Assembly (NCBI GenBank): GCA_022560025.1
Contig: JAFISE010000017.1
Location: 62,001-126,000, forward strand
Reading direction: 5' to 3'
DNA length: 64,000 nucleotides
From: Stagonosporopsis chrysanthemi
Lineage: Eukaryota; Ascomycota; Dothideomycetes; Pleosporales; Didymellaceae
Shown: piece after piece, positions 30,701 through 42,900 of the stretch
Layout of the letters: the number at the start of each line of letters is the position of its first letter
Numbering within the stretch: position 1 is the first letter of the stretch
Program-made: the position numbers and the translations under genes
Notes under the pieces: model-generated
What the model was told of the DNA's origin: nothing
The model's input: only the letters and a program-made list of their open reading frames with translations
Database searches by the model: none

Positions 30701-33700
30701 ATCGCGGATCGCTCGAGCATCAGCCTCGCTCAGCCGGAGATCCCTTGAAAATGGCATGTGATAGATTCGGCGGTCTAGAAGACCACCTAGCTTGGCGATC
30801 AGCATTTCCAACATCTGTCGGCTCTGGGGCTTTGCAACTACAACTCTGACTAGCCTGGGATTAGAGATTAGTATGAGTGAATGAGCAAATGTCAGAAAAT
30901 TGGGACCTACCTCTTCTTGTCTGCTAGGGCCGCTGCAACAATCGGGACAATAGTGGATGACTTGCCTTCGCCCATGTTCAGTTGCATTACGGTGTTGTGA
31001 TCACCTGGTGGCTGGATCATCTGGTCGGCTATCGCTGCTTGCACTTTGCGCACAAGGATACCACTCTCGGCTTCGAGTAGTAGAGTCTCTGGGTAATCGC
31101 GCGGGTTCCAATTAGTATGGCCCGTGTGCCGGAGCTCCTCGTTAAGTTCGACAGGTTTGTCCAAAGCCCCAACAAGCCTCTGAGCTCGTTGTAGATCGGT
31201 AATCGACAAGGCAAATGCGATCATCGTATCTATCCAAGAGTCCGGCAAAGAGTCAGAGCATTCGCGCTTGAGCTGACTCAACCAGAATGATGGTGACAGG
31301 CGAGGCGATAAATGAGTACCAGACGCAATCCTGCTACTACGCGTGGCTCCAACAACAAGAACGTTGTCAAGCCTGTCGCAGAAGGCCTTGAAATACTGCT
31401 CGCATTCTGAGAGGTATAGTCGAATAGCGTCTTGTGCGTGATCATCAACCAGAAAGGTCTGCAGGTCGGAATCGTCCTCACGCTTCCGAAGTGATTCGCA
31501 GCTGGTGCGTAGATCGTGAACATAGCGCTTTTCACAAGCGGATACAGCGCCTTCACTCAGTTTGTTGCAGAAATTTTCCAATCGATCCCTCACCCCGATC
31601 TCAATCGGCAGAGAATTTGGAACATAAACCAAAACTGGCCGTTGTGGGGCGTTCAGCTGCGAACCATCGACAACGTTCATTGCGTCATGCGAGATGTCTG
31701 GTGTTGTCGAGCCAAATATCGTATTAAGGTTGCAGTATCGAGCCTCAGATGTCAACTCCAATCTCTTGTAGGGGGTCGACAGATCGAACCGGGGTCTCGC
31801 AATGTCCGCAGAAGGTAGCTGTCGAAGATTTCTCGAATTTTCTTTCATGTATTGCTCGAAAATCCGGTTGTTGTACCATGATTCAAACGACCTTGTCACC
31901 TGATAACCTGCTGAGGAGGTATTTAGGTACTTGTTCATTTGGTCCGAAGATGGCGTGTTAGGTCGCTCACACGGCCACTGATTTCTCATGGTGGTAACAA
32001 ACGTCTGAAGAGCTGTGTTCACCTGGTTTCTGAAGAGGTTTTCTATCCTTCCCAAATGCTGCTCGTCCGTTTCAGAGTCCACTTTGGGCAGCTGAGCCTC
32101 AGAGGAATCATCATACGACTTTGAATATGCTCGAGCTGTTTGTTCGACTTCATTGGCCTTGAAGCTGCTTCCTTTGGACAGGTTGTACAATGATTTCGAC
32201 GGAACTTGGACAGACGCGAAGTCTGGGATTCGGTAGAACGCCATGAATGTTCGAATAACATTCATGTCTACCTGCGATGCATACGCCATGGTACTGAGCC
32301 ATGACAAGATGTCGTACTTGTTTCCGATGTTTGACTTCGTGACCAAGTTATGGTTTATTGTGCACCACAGATCTCGCAACATAGGTGAAGGCGAGCCCAG
32401 CCACTTGGAATCATAGCGCAGGTCAGGTGGCTCAACCGTACTCGCGCAACCCCTAACATCATCCCTACCACGGAAGTGGTCTTGGTAGATGTTGAATTCT
32501 GCGATGGGTTGATCGAGCGAAGCTTCATCTCGATTAAGCATGGATGCAGTCAAGAAAGTCCTGTTGCCGCGTTCTGAATTGGCTTGTCGATCTCGGGCTT
32601 TGTAAGTTGTATCAAACCTGACATGAAAGTGCTCGGCTCCGAAACCTGCCACATGAAAGGTGGAAGAACGAAGGTTGGCCCGCACTTGTAGATCAGGGTG
32701 GATCGCAGACTGCCAGGCAATATCAGAATGACTCAGCTCCTGGAAGATGTCGTTTGAGTGGAACAACGACATCTTCTTCTCGTGTTTGAAGATTTCGCTG
32801 ACTAGTGCGTGGAAATCTCCGTGCTGAGAGCCAAAAGGAAGATTGCGATCCCATGAAATCTGTTGCATCACCCGCTCGTTTTTGGGATAGAATGCACGCG
32901 ACGGGGACAATGCTGCTATCTTGTTGAGGAGCATGACGTTGTCCATGAGAAGTGCCCTGAAAGAGTGGACAGCTGATGACCTCAAAATATTCAGTGCTGA
33001 TTCAGTTCCGGTGTAGCGTGTCAATGGATCTGGTAGCCAATGCGATGTCAGCGCGTGCAGCAAGCACAGTAGCAGCTTGCTCTGCATCGAACCGTTGTCC
33101 AAAACGCGACCCAGAGTGTGATCCAGTTGGTACATGTGAATAGTGGTGTCCCATTGCCTAGAGACACTGACGGAAACGTGGTGAGTTGATGTTTTACGAT
33201 ATGTTAACGGCCCTTCCGGTATCAGGAGGAGCCGGTCATTTGCAGTACCCGAACGTCGCAGAACTAGCTTACTGCTTAGTCCAATAAGTGTTCCGACGAT
33301 TTGGTTTTCGTCAAGAACCATTCCTCGATACTGGCGCGAGTGGATAAGATCCTCTCCGCTGCTGATGTGAAAGTCGAGTTTGAGCCGCGGAAATCCTATG
33401 TTGACCAGTTGTGTGGAAGAATCGTACGAAATATGGATATATGGCTCATCTTCTACGGCCGAGAATAGAGATGATAGCATGCGTGTATCTTTGCCCTTCA
33501 TGTACATTAAGGTCTGGCTACCCTTGCGAAGGCGCCATGATTTGCCGTAACGTTGAAGGCGCCACTGATCGAGACCGGAAAGTTGCCATGGTTTGTCTCG
33601 CGGGCGGAACACAACCTCTTCAGTACAACGGTCATACCAATGGATATAGTTTGTTACGAATGCCTGCGGCATCCGATCTGCGAAGACTCGTGCTGGCACC

Positions 33701-36700
33701 AAATCAAATCTGAGACAGGTCAGTATATCTTGATAAACATGTTTTACCTATTCGAGACACTCACTTGTTGTTCTTGCACACTGCAACAATCTGCATGTCT
33801 TTTGCAGCCATTCCAAAGTGGAGTGCATAGCCGCGATACGTTGACTTAGCCGAAAACCGCATACCAGGCTCGTCAGTAGGTACCACCTCCAGTACAGCTG
33901 CAGAAAAGAGCGGTTTGTACATTGGGTGTGCCATATAGTTAGACGGAAGCCGTGTAAGTGGTAGGCCATTGACCAGAAGCTGTCCGGTCAGTAGATTCAT
34001 GTGAACAGGAAGTTTGCCTGAGACAATGTGGAACCAGTGCTGATGAGAATCGCTGAGCTTGCTCCAAACGGCGTTCTCTGTAGGCAGGAAGGCTGCCCAG
34101 GACTGTAGCACTGCTTGGTTGATGCCGGTGGAGTCGCGTGCAATAGCGCCGCTCAGTTTGGGAAAGATGCGATACGATAGCGATCGCCACGCTTGCAAAG
34201 CGGATTTCTGGAGGCATTCTGCCCCAGGAATGAGGTCTTTGTTCTCCTGTACCGTAATCGAAAATTGGAGAAGTGATGATATGGCGTCTTGCTGATGGAG
34301 AACGGTGTCAAAGAACTGATCCTCAACATCGAAAGTAGTTGTTCCAAGCAGTGCAATCCCCGTCGCCCGAGAAGACAGCTCAGATCGTTGATCATCATTG
34401 GTGGACGAAGCTGCTCTGACTTTAAGGCGGTGGAGCCATGCGAGCGAGATACGTCTGGCTTTGTGCAAAAAGCCTAGACAGTGCTCACGAACTTCTAAAG
34501 ACTCTGTCAAATTATTGACGCGGCAGGCGAGCTGAATGAAAGTGGCCATAGCTCTCCAAGACTCCCAGTTCTCTTCCACGCGCTGAGCAGCAACCTTGAT
34601 ACTCTCAATCATCTTAGATCCAAAGACATGGTTGCGTAGTATGCGATGGTTCGTACGCTCGACAGTTCCATTGGAAAGGCCAACTTGGGTGGCGACCTGT
34701 TGGATCAGGCATTGCGTTTCGACCTTTGAAAAGTCCAGGGTTGGAATGGCGAGCTGTGTGAGTATATTTGACTGGAAAATGTTGCGACCGAGCGAGAGAG
34801 CGCCAAAAGCTTTGTATTCCTCCAGAGAGAAATGTGGAGGACATTCCGATAGACTGGCAATCACCTCATTTGGCGGAACGCCATCAGGAGCAGATGGGGG
34901 CTTCTTGAGGTAACACTCAAGGGCTTTCGAGCGGGCTGGCAAGGAATGTGTGCAAGTGCGTAGTAGTTTTCCATCTGGTGTCTGCGCGGCAGTAAAAGCA
35001 CCTGCCGTTGTGTCGTAAAACTGGTAACGCAGACCGCTCTGCAGACAGACATCAGCTTCCTCGAGATGCTGGACTGCCTTCTTGCTCTTGCGATGCGTCA
35101 CCGAGTGGGGTTTGATCTCAGATAATGGCACGATGCGTCGTGAATCAGATCCTGGTCCTCGAAAATCGTTCAAGTCTCGGTGGTCCTTCAGCATGTACGA
35201 GAATTGCGGCTTCTTGGCGATCTTGCTTTTGTAGCCAAGAACATCTTTCATAACGAATGCTGATGCATCTCGCCATGCGATGTAAGGCTCTGGGGCCCTC
35301 AGCTCGAAGACTGTTGCCCGAGCGCTTGATTTGTTAGACGAGAGTGGCCACTCATATATACCGATCTCGAGATTGTCTGCTTTCTTCTTCCGGGCGCACC
35401 GACTGCAACTGTTGGAGTGCAAAGTCTTCTTGTAACCATGGTAACGGTTGTACACGATCTCGACGTACTCGCAATTTGCGCTGTTGTACTGTCTCATGAG
35501 ATCACTGTACTCAGACTTCAATCGTACGAGCTCCGCGCATTTCTCCGCATGCTTTTTCGACGCCTTTTTCTCGATCTGTTGCAAGGTGCTCTGGAGTTCA
35601 GGGCTCTGAAGAAAGTACCGAACGCCAAAGGACGAGTCAGCGCCAAAGTCGCGATATACAGATGTTCTGTTTGTGACCGTCTTCGTGCGTGATTGAATGT
35701 AGGTCTCAACCGCTAACAGCCGCTGCATTTGGCTTCGTAAAGGTAGCGTCAGGCACTGCAGCTCGGCTAGTTGAACTTCGGGATCATACTCCTTCAGGAG
35801 GGGAAACAGGCTGCAAGCAGTTTGATCGCAAGCAACCCAGATCTCGAGAATAGTAAGATACATAGCGGACAGATGCCACGGAGTTCCTGCATAGACTTTG
35901 CTGGCGCTGTTGTGATACGCTGTCATGAGCTCAAATAGTTGCCGACAGGTTCCTTCATCGAGGCGGTGCACCTGAGCCCAGTCCTGGAGATGGTCTTCGA
36001 CCCATTTTTCCAGTGCAGAAAGGCGGAAGCATCGATAATCGTCGCCTGCACTGAAGTTTCGAGGAAGTTTATCCTTAATGAAGCGGGGAAATGCAGGTCC
36101 TTGCTCGAAGTCACAGCTGGCAGTAGTAGTAGCCCTGGCCTGCACACCGGACAAGAAATCGTCCAGCCCAGGTAGAGAGACATCGAGAGCTGTCTCGGGC
36201 TGTAAAAGTTTTAGGCCAGCGGTTGCAAGGTTCGGACTGGAATCTTGGATCTCCTTTGACCACTTTCCATCCATGTATGCGAACGCATCAGTCATGCATG
36301 TCTGGATGGTATCAATCCAGGAAGGTGAAACGCAATCAAACTGCGACAGAGCCTCTATCTTGTGGATGCGACGGAGCATCTTAGCTTCGATCACATGCAT
36401 GTAGCTGCTTCCAAACAATGTCCAATGGGTCTGAGCATGGCCAAGGATGGTATTGAGAAATTGCACCATGAAAACTTTGTACAAGCCATCAGCGGTTGAT
36501 GATTGAGGTCCTTGTCGAGTAAAGAGCAGCTGAAGGGTCACCCGAACAAGAAGCCACATTGGAGAACGTCGCCAAGGCTGCTTACAATTGTGCCAGAGGA
36601 CCTCCTCACGGGTGTTCTTGGTTATGCGACTGACAGTGGTAGGCTTTCCGAGAGCAGCAATCACGTTAAGAAGGTAGTCGGTCACCATTCCCGGATGAGT

Positions 36701-37306
36701 GGTATCCCGATCTTCATCGTGATTCCGACCAGCTTTGTAGGCTACAGGTTGGAAGCCAGGAGCGGCCTGTGTGCTTAATTTTGCCAGCGTGTTGGCTAGC
36801 ATATTTTGCAAGTCCTGCTCTTGAAACTTGCTGATCGGAAGACTCGCGGCAAATCCTGGAAAGGTACGGACAAGTCGACCTTTGAGCATTGCGTGCTTGT
36901 TACCCGGTGCGAGTTCGAAAAACTCAAAGGTAACATTCTTGCCGTCCGAAGTGATCAGGATGCCGGCATTTTGAGCCTTTATCTCCAACGGTATGGATCC
37001 ATGGTTTTTACCTTGAGCGAGGTCGTTAAGAAGCCTGCGCAAATCGGGCTCGCTGACGCTGCCAAACTTGTCTTGAATTCGTCGAAGGTTATCGATGGTT
37101 GTGATAGCGTGGGCAAGTGAGCTCTTGTGCGGAGCCGTGACGTAAGATGTGAGATCGCGCAGCGCGTTGAGTGTCGTTTCCAATAGGCAGCGCTCATGTT
37201 CAGCATCAAAGTCATCCGATTGAGGGAGTTTCGGTGGAAGCGCAACATGATGAATCAGGTAGGACGTCGCCGGTGCTGATGGGCGTTGCCCACCAGAGAG
37301 CGCCAT
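27704..37306 (-). CDS. giant DUF6606/DUF3638/DUF3645 protein with SecA-like ATPase motifs
   Basis: Five exons (33765-37306, 30911-33709, 29080-30854, 28592-29028, 27704-28543) with introns of 55, 56, 51 and 48 nt join without a frame break into 3130 aa. The N terminus SYLIHHVALPPKLPQ opens a DUF6606 domain (about 12-290). A CSRC motif lies near residue 635. Database entries often call such proteins ubiquitin hydrolase-like, but I see no clear Cys protease triad. Visible motifs are GEGKSS (2094-2099), VVVAKPQSRQ, LVQPEH (2178-2183), DESDE (2222-2226), then LDEAHTRGTDLKLP (2672-2685) and QACMRMRKLGKGQSV (from 2705). In order and kind these match SF2/SecA motifs I, Ia, Ib, II, V and VI. The ATG at 37306 follows a probable 64-nt 5'UTR intron. 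Cell role unknown. Confidence 0.92.
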
Positions 37307-37317
37307 CTTGCCAAGGC

Positions 37318-37381
37318 CTATAGTTTGAGTTAATACCAATCTTCAATCATATGTCGGCTGGCCTGCAAGACTAAGACTTAC
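37318..37381 (-). other. probable 5'UTR intron of the giant gene
   Basis: Minus strand: donor GTAAGTC, branch TATTAACTC, acceptor CTATAG, ending 11 nt before the ATG at 37306. The open frame upstream (37378-37620) is out of frame with the main product after splicing, so it would be leader or a uORF. Confidence 0.5.
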
Positions 37382-39039
37382 GTGAATGCTTCTAGACCGA
37401 AGTTGCGCAGAGCAGAAGCAGTAGGGCTTAAAGCGGCAGGACAGAAAGTAGGGCGAGAGCGGAACGATCCAAAAGGTGACGAGAAGAAGTCTTGCGCAGG
37501 GTAAGAGAAGTTTTTATGTTGTTGTCGCAAATAAAATAGCGCAAGCAAACGCGCTGCTTCACGGTGAAGCAGCCCATTACCTACAAACAAACACGCACGA
37601 TACCCAGCAGGCAGCAACATGATTTACGGTCGGTAAACCAATCGGTCTGACTTGTTTTGATGCGGCGATCATGTATTGCCTCCATGGGGCGGGCTTCCAC
37701 TTGCACACAAACCCGCACAAGCATGTCGCAACACAGCCACTACAGGAGTTCTGTAGGTAACAACGTAGTCCTCCGTCGGTGCAGCCATTCATGTTGCCCA
37801 TCTTGCTCCAGCGTTTCATGCGTTATCTCTCTTCGTGACAATGAAGGCGCTGATGAGGCTCAGCCCTGCGGCACGGGCCGGCGCAGCCCATGTCGACAGC
37901 CTCACGGCAGCCAACGACGAGGCCTGGGGCATGTTTCCAAGCTCTTCTGCGGTATTGAAAGGAGAGTATGAGGGTGCGCAATGCCAGTAGAATCCCAAGG
38001 TCCAGCTCATGCTGGTGAGATTCGTAGGCATCTTCTCTTCGCCTTTCGGTCCCAGGGCATCTGCTCGGATGTCGGCCTAAATCCTGGTACCATACGCATC
38101 CTGAGATCAAATTGGGATCGATGCAGGAACCGTTCCTGGCAGGGCCATTGTGTTGTAGCAGCCTCGGATCAGTGAGAAAGTGTAATTATGGGCTCGCTCC
38201 TCATTCCTATCCTGTCCAGATCTCCTGGCAGCACTTGCAACTCGAGTCACAGCATAATCCTGGCTGAGACCCCTCACATCCATCACATCTTTCCCATGCA
38301 TTTCTCAGATCACCCAAAGTCTTCTTCCAGATTGAAAAGCCACTGTTTGGAAGCTGTACGCGACAGCATTCACCACGTCCATGACACCTACACCACTGAT
38401 CAGCAGCGACCGAGGATCCGCATGCCCATGCATTACCTCCCGAACATCCTGCAGCCCGCAATACAGACTTCAACCACCATGCACAGCATCCGTCGTTGAA
38501 CTCGAGCTCGGCCTACACGCCGTAGTGGCCCATGCCGCGTTTCTAGCGCTGATAGGCTGCGGCCCTAATGCTGCCGAATGACGACACCGAACCAGCAACC
38601 GCGCGCCAGTCTGCATATCGCTGCAGGACTGGTGACACTCGGCGTGCTGCTGTGTTGAACAGTGCTTAGTGCTGCGCCCGGCGTCGTCGAGACGATGATG
38701 ATGCTTTTGAGATCACCCGAGGAACAGTGCAACTGCTCATCTTGTATTGCCGTGGCAATTGTGAGGGGATTTGTAGCTCTTTGAAATGGGCCAGGTGTGA
38801 TTTGATTGAAGTAATTTGAGGATTAGAATTCATAATTATGTTGTCGTTACTGCACTGCTCTTCGTCAGTTGTGATGTAGCGATTGACATGCAGCCAATGC
38901 TCCCCAATATGGTATGAGGGATGCTGCTAGACCAAATCCTGAACGCCTTGTTGCACCTTATTCTGTCCAATGCCCACATGCTGAGGAAGCCTTCCTATAG
39001 TTCTCTTCTCGCTCCCTCTCCTAACACTCCGCGCAATAT
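37382..39039. other. intergenic upstream of the giant gene
   Basis: It holds the giant gene's promoter, a perfect inverted repeat (listed separately) and the 3' flank of the next minus-strand gene. A Cys-rich minus frame at 37577-37819 has no signal peptide or splice support and is not called. Confidence 0.45.
37553..37573. repeat. perfect 10-bp inverted repeat, 1-nt spacer
   Basis: GCTGCTTCAC and its exact reverse complement GTGAAGCAGC flank a single G, about 250 bp upstream of the giant gene's ATG. It could be an operator-like site for a dimeric factor or a hairpin in a leader transcript. Confidence 0.75.
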
Positions 39040-39983
39040 CTACCGCGTCTCGACAGGCGCATCACTTGACGGCCGTCCCATGGGCTTCAGCTCTTCACCC
39101 TTGCCGCTCTCGGCGCGTTTTCGACCAGTCAGCGAGAAATGGTGGCTGGAGGGTCGATCTTCCTGCTTGCTGTCTGTGTTGTCGCCGAATCTCGAGAAAA
39201 TACCGCGCTTCTTCGCTGGGGCCGGCTTGGGCTCATCGTTCAGACCTACATCCTCGAACCCCTCCTCTGGTACACGGTCCGTGCTCTCGCTAGGACGTCC
39301 CTGCTGCATAGATGCGCGGGGTGTTGCTCTTGAGCGGCGTACATCGAGGGAACGCCTCACGTCTACTGAGCGTCGTGCATCGAGCGATTGGCGCGGGTAT
39401 GTTTCAGCGGTAATATCTGTAATGGGTGATCGCGCAGAGATGTCCTGGGTCTGTAAGCGGGGGTGTTTGAAAGCTGTCCGGTTCGTTGTCAACGTACAAA
39501 CGACCGTCTATAGGAGTCGAAGCTCTCGCGCGAAATGTTGAAGGGCTCAGTCTCGGCCAACAGACTTCTGTGGTTGGAGGATGTGGTCGAGGTATTCGAT
39601 TTAGAATGCCAGAATGTAGGCTTCTCCTGTTGCGGAGACGGCTGGCGCAAGCGTCAGTACATGTCTTTGTTGCAGATGAACCTTGCGATTACAACGTGAT
39701 CGCAAGTCCTCATGTCTCAAGGTGGTTGCTTACGGGCAAGTACACTCCGCTGTCGTTGATCTCTGATGCAGCAGTAAGCGCCTGTTCACATGAAGGCGTT
39801 CCATAGCCGCATTGGTGGAAGCACACGGAATGACTCACCACTCAGCTTGTACTCCGCCGAATCCTTAATCTGCAGCGGTTGCGCTCCTGACACTGCGGTA
39901 TTCTTGAACTCATTGTCGGGCGCATTGCGCTGCGCCTCATCCGTGGCTTCAGGCGCGCGACGAAAGGGATTACGAATAGGCAT
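39040..39983 (-). CDS. low-complexity cytosolic protein, unknown function
   Basis: Four exons (39839-39983, 39734-39762, 39498-39641, 39040-39450) with introns of 76, 92 and 47 nt give 242 aa. Exon 2 is only 29 nt. The start MPIRNPFRRAPEATDEAQRN is polar. The middle reads FNISRESFDSYRRSF, then a three-fold ARRSVDVRRSLDVRRS repeat, and the C-terminal third has AKKRGIFSRFGD and SLTGRKRAESGKG. It is Ser/Arg/Pro-rich and probably disordered, with several RRxS motifs that suit basophilic kinases. I do not recognise the family. The last intron has two in-frame acceptors six bases apart (39451 or 39445), giving TQDIS or DIS after SF. Confidence 0.72.
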
Positions 39984-42900
39984 TGTGGTCGAGCGCTAAG
40001 AGCGAAACAAGGCGATACGAACACAATGTGGGGTGTTTCAGATCAGAAGAGTGGTGTTGATGTCGAGAGAACAAAGTCGGCAGTCGGACGGGTTGGGCAG
40101 GCACGAAGATGTCATTATCGACCAGTTGGGAAGGGGCGGCGGTAACAAAGCCTGGAGAGACTCGGCAACACCGTCTTCCGGGGCAGTTGGCAACTGGTGC
40201 GCGGGTAGGACTCTGTCCATGATCAGGTGTGTTTATTGGACATTAACAAATTTCAGGTTACTTCAGCGACAATTTGGGCTGAGCCGTGTACCTTGTTCGC
40301 GCTGCAAGGAACCCTGCGTCGTGAAGGCTGGAGATGGAGGCACCAAACGTTCAACACGACAGCGGGGCGTCGCAGCAGCAGCAGCCAGCCCTGAGCCGCA
40401 TACTAAAAACAGACGTCTCCCAACGTACACGCTTACGATCAGTTATCGTGAAGCTCGGCACCTCAGACTGTAGCTGCTTCAATCGAGTTCGTGCGCACCT
40501 GCATTAGGTGGATTGAGATCCTGGCTTACCGCGTACGACCTGGTGATTCGAGGTGGCCTGACGAGATGTACAGTACATATGCAGCATCCACCTGTCTGCA
40601 ACGCGGCCCCTTCTCCGCATGAGTGCAAGTGCAAGTGCTGGTGGATGGTGGGTGTTCTGGTTAGCATCGTGCGGCAGAAACAGTCTACAATTCAGACTCA
40701 GGGTCTGTCAACCGCGCATCTGCAACAGGGCGACTGCCAGCAGAAATTGAAACGCATCTCAATGCCGTTGAGAGTGGACCTTGATGCTTGGACATTCGAT
40801 GTGATTAATTTGCAGTCTCCAGACCGTACGACTTGAATCCGAAAAGCAAGTCGCACGTTTTCACGTGGTGTTCTGATTGCGCTGCGTACCATGCGCTGGT
40901 CATACCAGAAGATTACAACAATCTGATGTACGAGTCGCAAGAATCTCGGTCCAATCTAAACCTGGCTTCCGAATACGACACATGTCGTGAAGCCTTGCTA
41001 GCGCACGTGTCCCGGCTGCCCGTGAGATCGAATTCTATTACTTGAAGATCATAGCACTCCGATGCAGTGGCGACCTGTGTGTGTATATGACCGGTGATGA
41101 GAAAAGCCACGAGTGAGTGATCTTAGCTTGAAACAAGATTGAGAGAATATCGTATCCCGGGTGACAAGTCATTGGGAAAGGCAGACACTGAACGTGCTTA
41201 TATTCTGCACGCTGGTCTTGGTTGTTGATCGCCTGGCCGAGCATCTGCAGGGTATCACTCAGGATTGCATCTGCAGCAGTAACTGCGAGACCAGTATCTA
41301 GCACGCATTGTGGCGAATTCCCCTCGAAGACCTACATACATGCGGGGCTACAATCTGCTCTATGAAATATGACCACCCGTGCAGCCGCGTTCTTAGATTG
41401 CACCTACGCAAGCAGAACGTCTTATGGCACGGACGGAGCATCAGATCAGGGGGGCGCCGTTGAAGCTAATCGAACATCATCTGTTTGGATTAACGTGAAG
41501 ATCTGAATCAAAGCCAGATGTGACAGCCTCGCTTGCTTCGTGTGTGACAGCGGTCACTCCACGAATACGAGGCGGATGAGCTGTCGAGTCAATTATCGTC
41601 TGCTTACTACTGCGTACGTGGATCCTAGCCCTGACGCGCGCAAATACCCCGAGGCTGAAGAGCAACTCCAGACGAATATGTATCATGAGGTCGTCAGAGC
41701 GCAGGTTCTACGGCCCGGCAGAGGACCTAGTTAGCTATAGACTGCATAGAAGATTCTGCTCCTTCACAGAAGCTTGATGCAGACCAGGATTCGTAGTCCT
41801 GCAAGCGTCCACTAGCTGGATTGAAAGTCTGAGTTTGCTAGATGCGTTGGCCAATGGACGCCATGGATGCCATTTTTGGAGACGTGTTGCTCTAATGGAA
41901 ATACGGGCCCTCGGTCACTGTCCAGACTGTCTCCCAGAGTACCGATTCTGTGGGCAGTGCATTGCCTCTCGCAGGTGGGTGCAGCTGAAGCGGTGTGCTG
42001 GGTCAGTAGCAGTTACACAAATGTTGTGCTTGGTGGCATCAATATCGGTTGCCATGCAGTGCTTCCTTCCCGCGAGTGCCGTGGGCTGGCAGCAAGGACT
42101 GAGAGGCGGCCCGCCCCAATTGCAAGTGGTGCAAGGCCGTCATGCTGGGCTGCCATCATGGTGGAGAAGGTTGCAGGTCTTGCGCACTGGATCGCGATGG
42201 TGGAGTGGGACACGGGTGGCATGGTAAGCGACAAACCGTCCGACCCAAGTGGCTTGCATGACTCTCTTGTGTCACATGACTCGGTGGTGTCTTAGGTAAG
42301 AGGAGCAAAAGGGAAGCAAAACCTTCTCGTCGAGGCACAAACGGCCCAACGGGTTCCCTCCATGCACTGGGTCGTGTGGATGCGGAGACGTCTTGGGGAC
42401 TATCGCTTGGGGAGGTATTAGCGAGTGGGTGGGAAATTGCGCGCCTGATTGTTGAGAGCGACAATGCTCCTTTGTGAGGAGCTCCATCGTTACGTCATAG
42501 CATCGACTCTTATTACCTAGCGGTCGTCCTACCAACAGTGCTAGCAGTGGGCGTGCATTCGGTGAGCAAACTTGCAGAACAGGACGGCCAGCACACCCAA
42601 GACCACGAAGCATTCTGTGACGGCTGCCAGTGATCTACACGGTCACGAAACACGATCATGCCGGAAGGCGTCCAAGAATAGCGGATGGCTCCGGAGATTC
42701 TTTCTTGCGCGCAGAGCGATTGGCGCTGGCGATTGGGAGGGCCGGCGTGCTGGGCTAACGCTCCCCGTCCGCAATCCATCCAAGGCAGAGGCGTTCGCTT
42801 GAGCTAGAGGACACCAGGGCCCAGGGGCTCTCTGTCGGCAGCGGACGCTCGCAGGCAGCGCGCGCTGGTGGTGACGGCGATCAGCGTGCTGAGAATGCGC

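Noticed and set aside
37378..37620. Upstream minus-strand frame as a first coding exon of the giant gene
   Set aside because: After removing the GTAAGT..CTATAG intron the frame does not match MALSGGQRPSAP; it is leader or uORF at best.
37577..37819. Cys-rich minus-strand frame (CTDGGLRCYL...SCSGC) that could be a small effector
   Set aside because: No signal peptide, it overlaps the giant gene's leader, and the cysteines sit in low-complexity context.
41835..42295. Plus-strand frames with CPDC/CGQC-like pairs, suggesting a zinc finger
   Set aside because: Two overlapping frames share the region, spacing does not fit a known finger and the frames have no supported start or introns.
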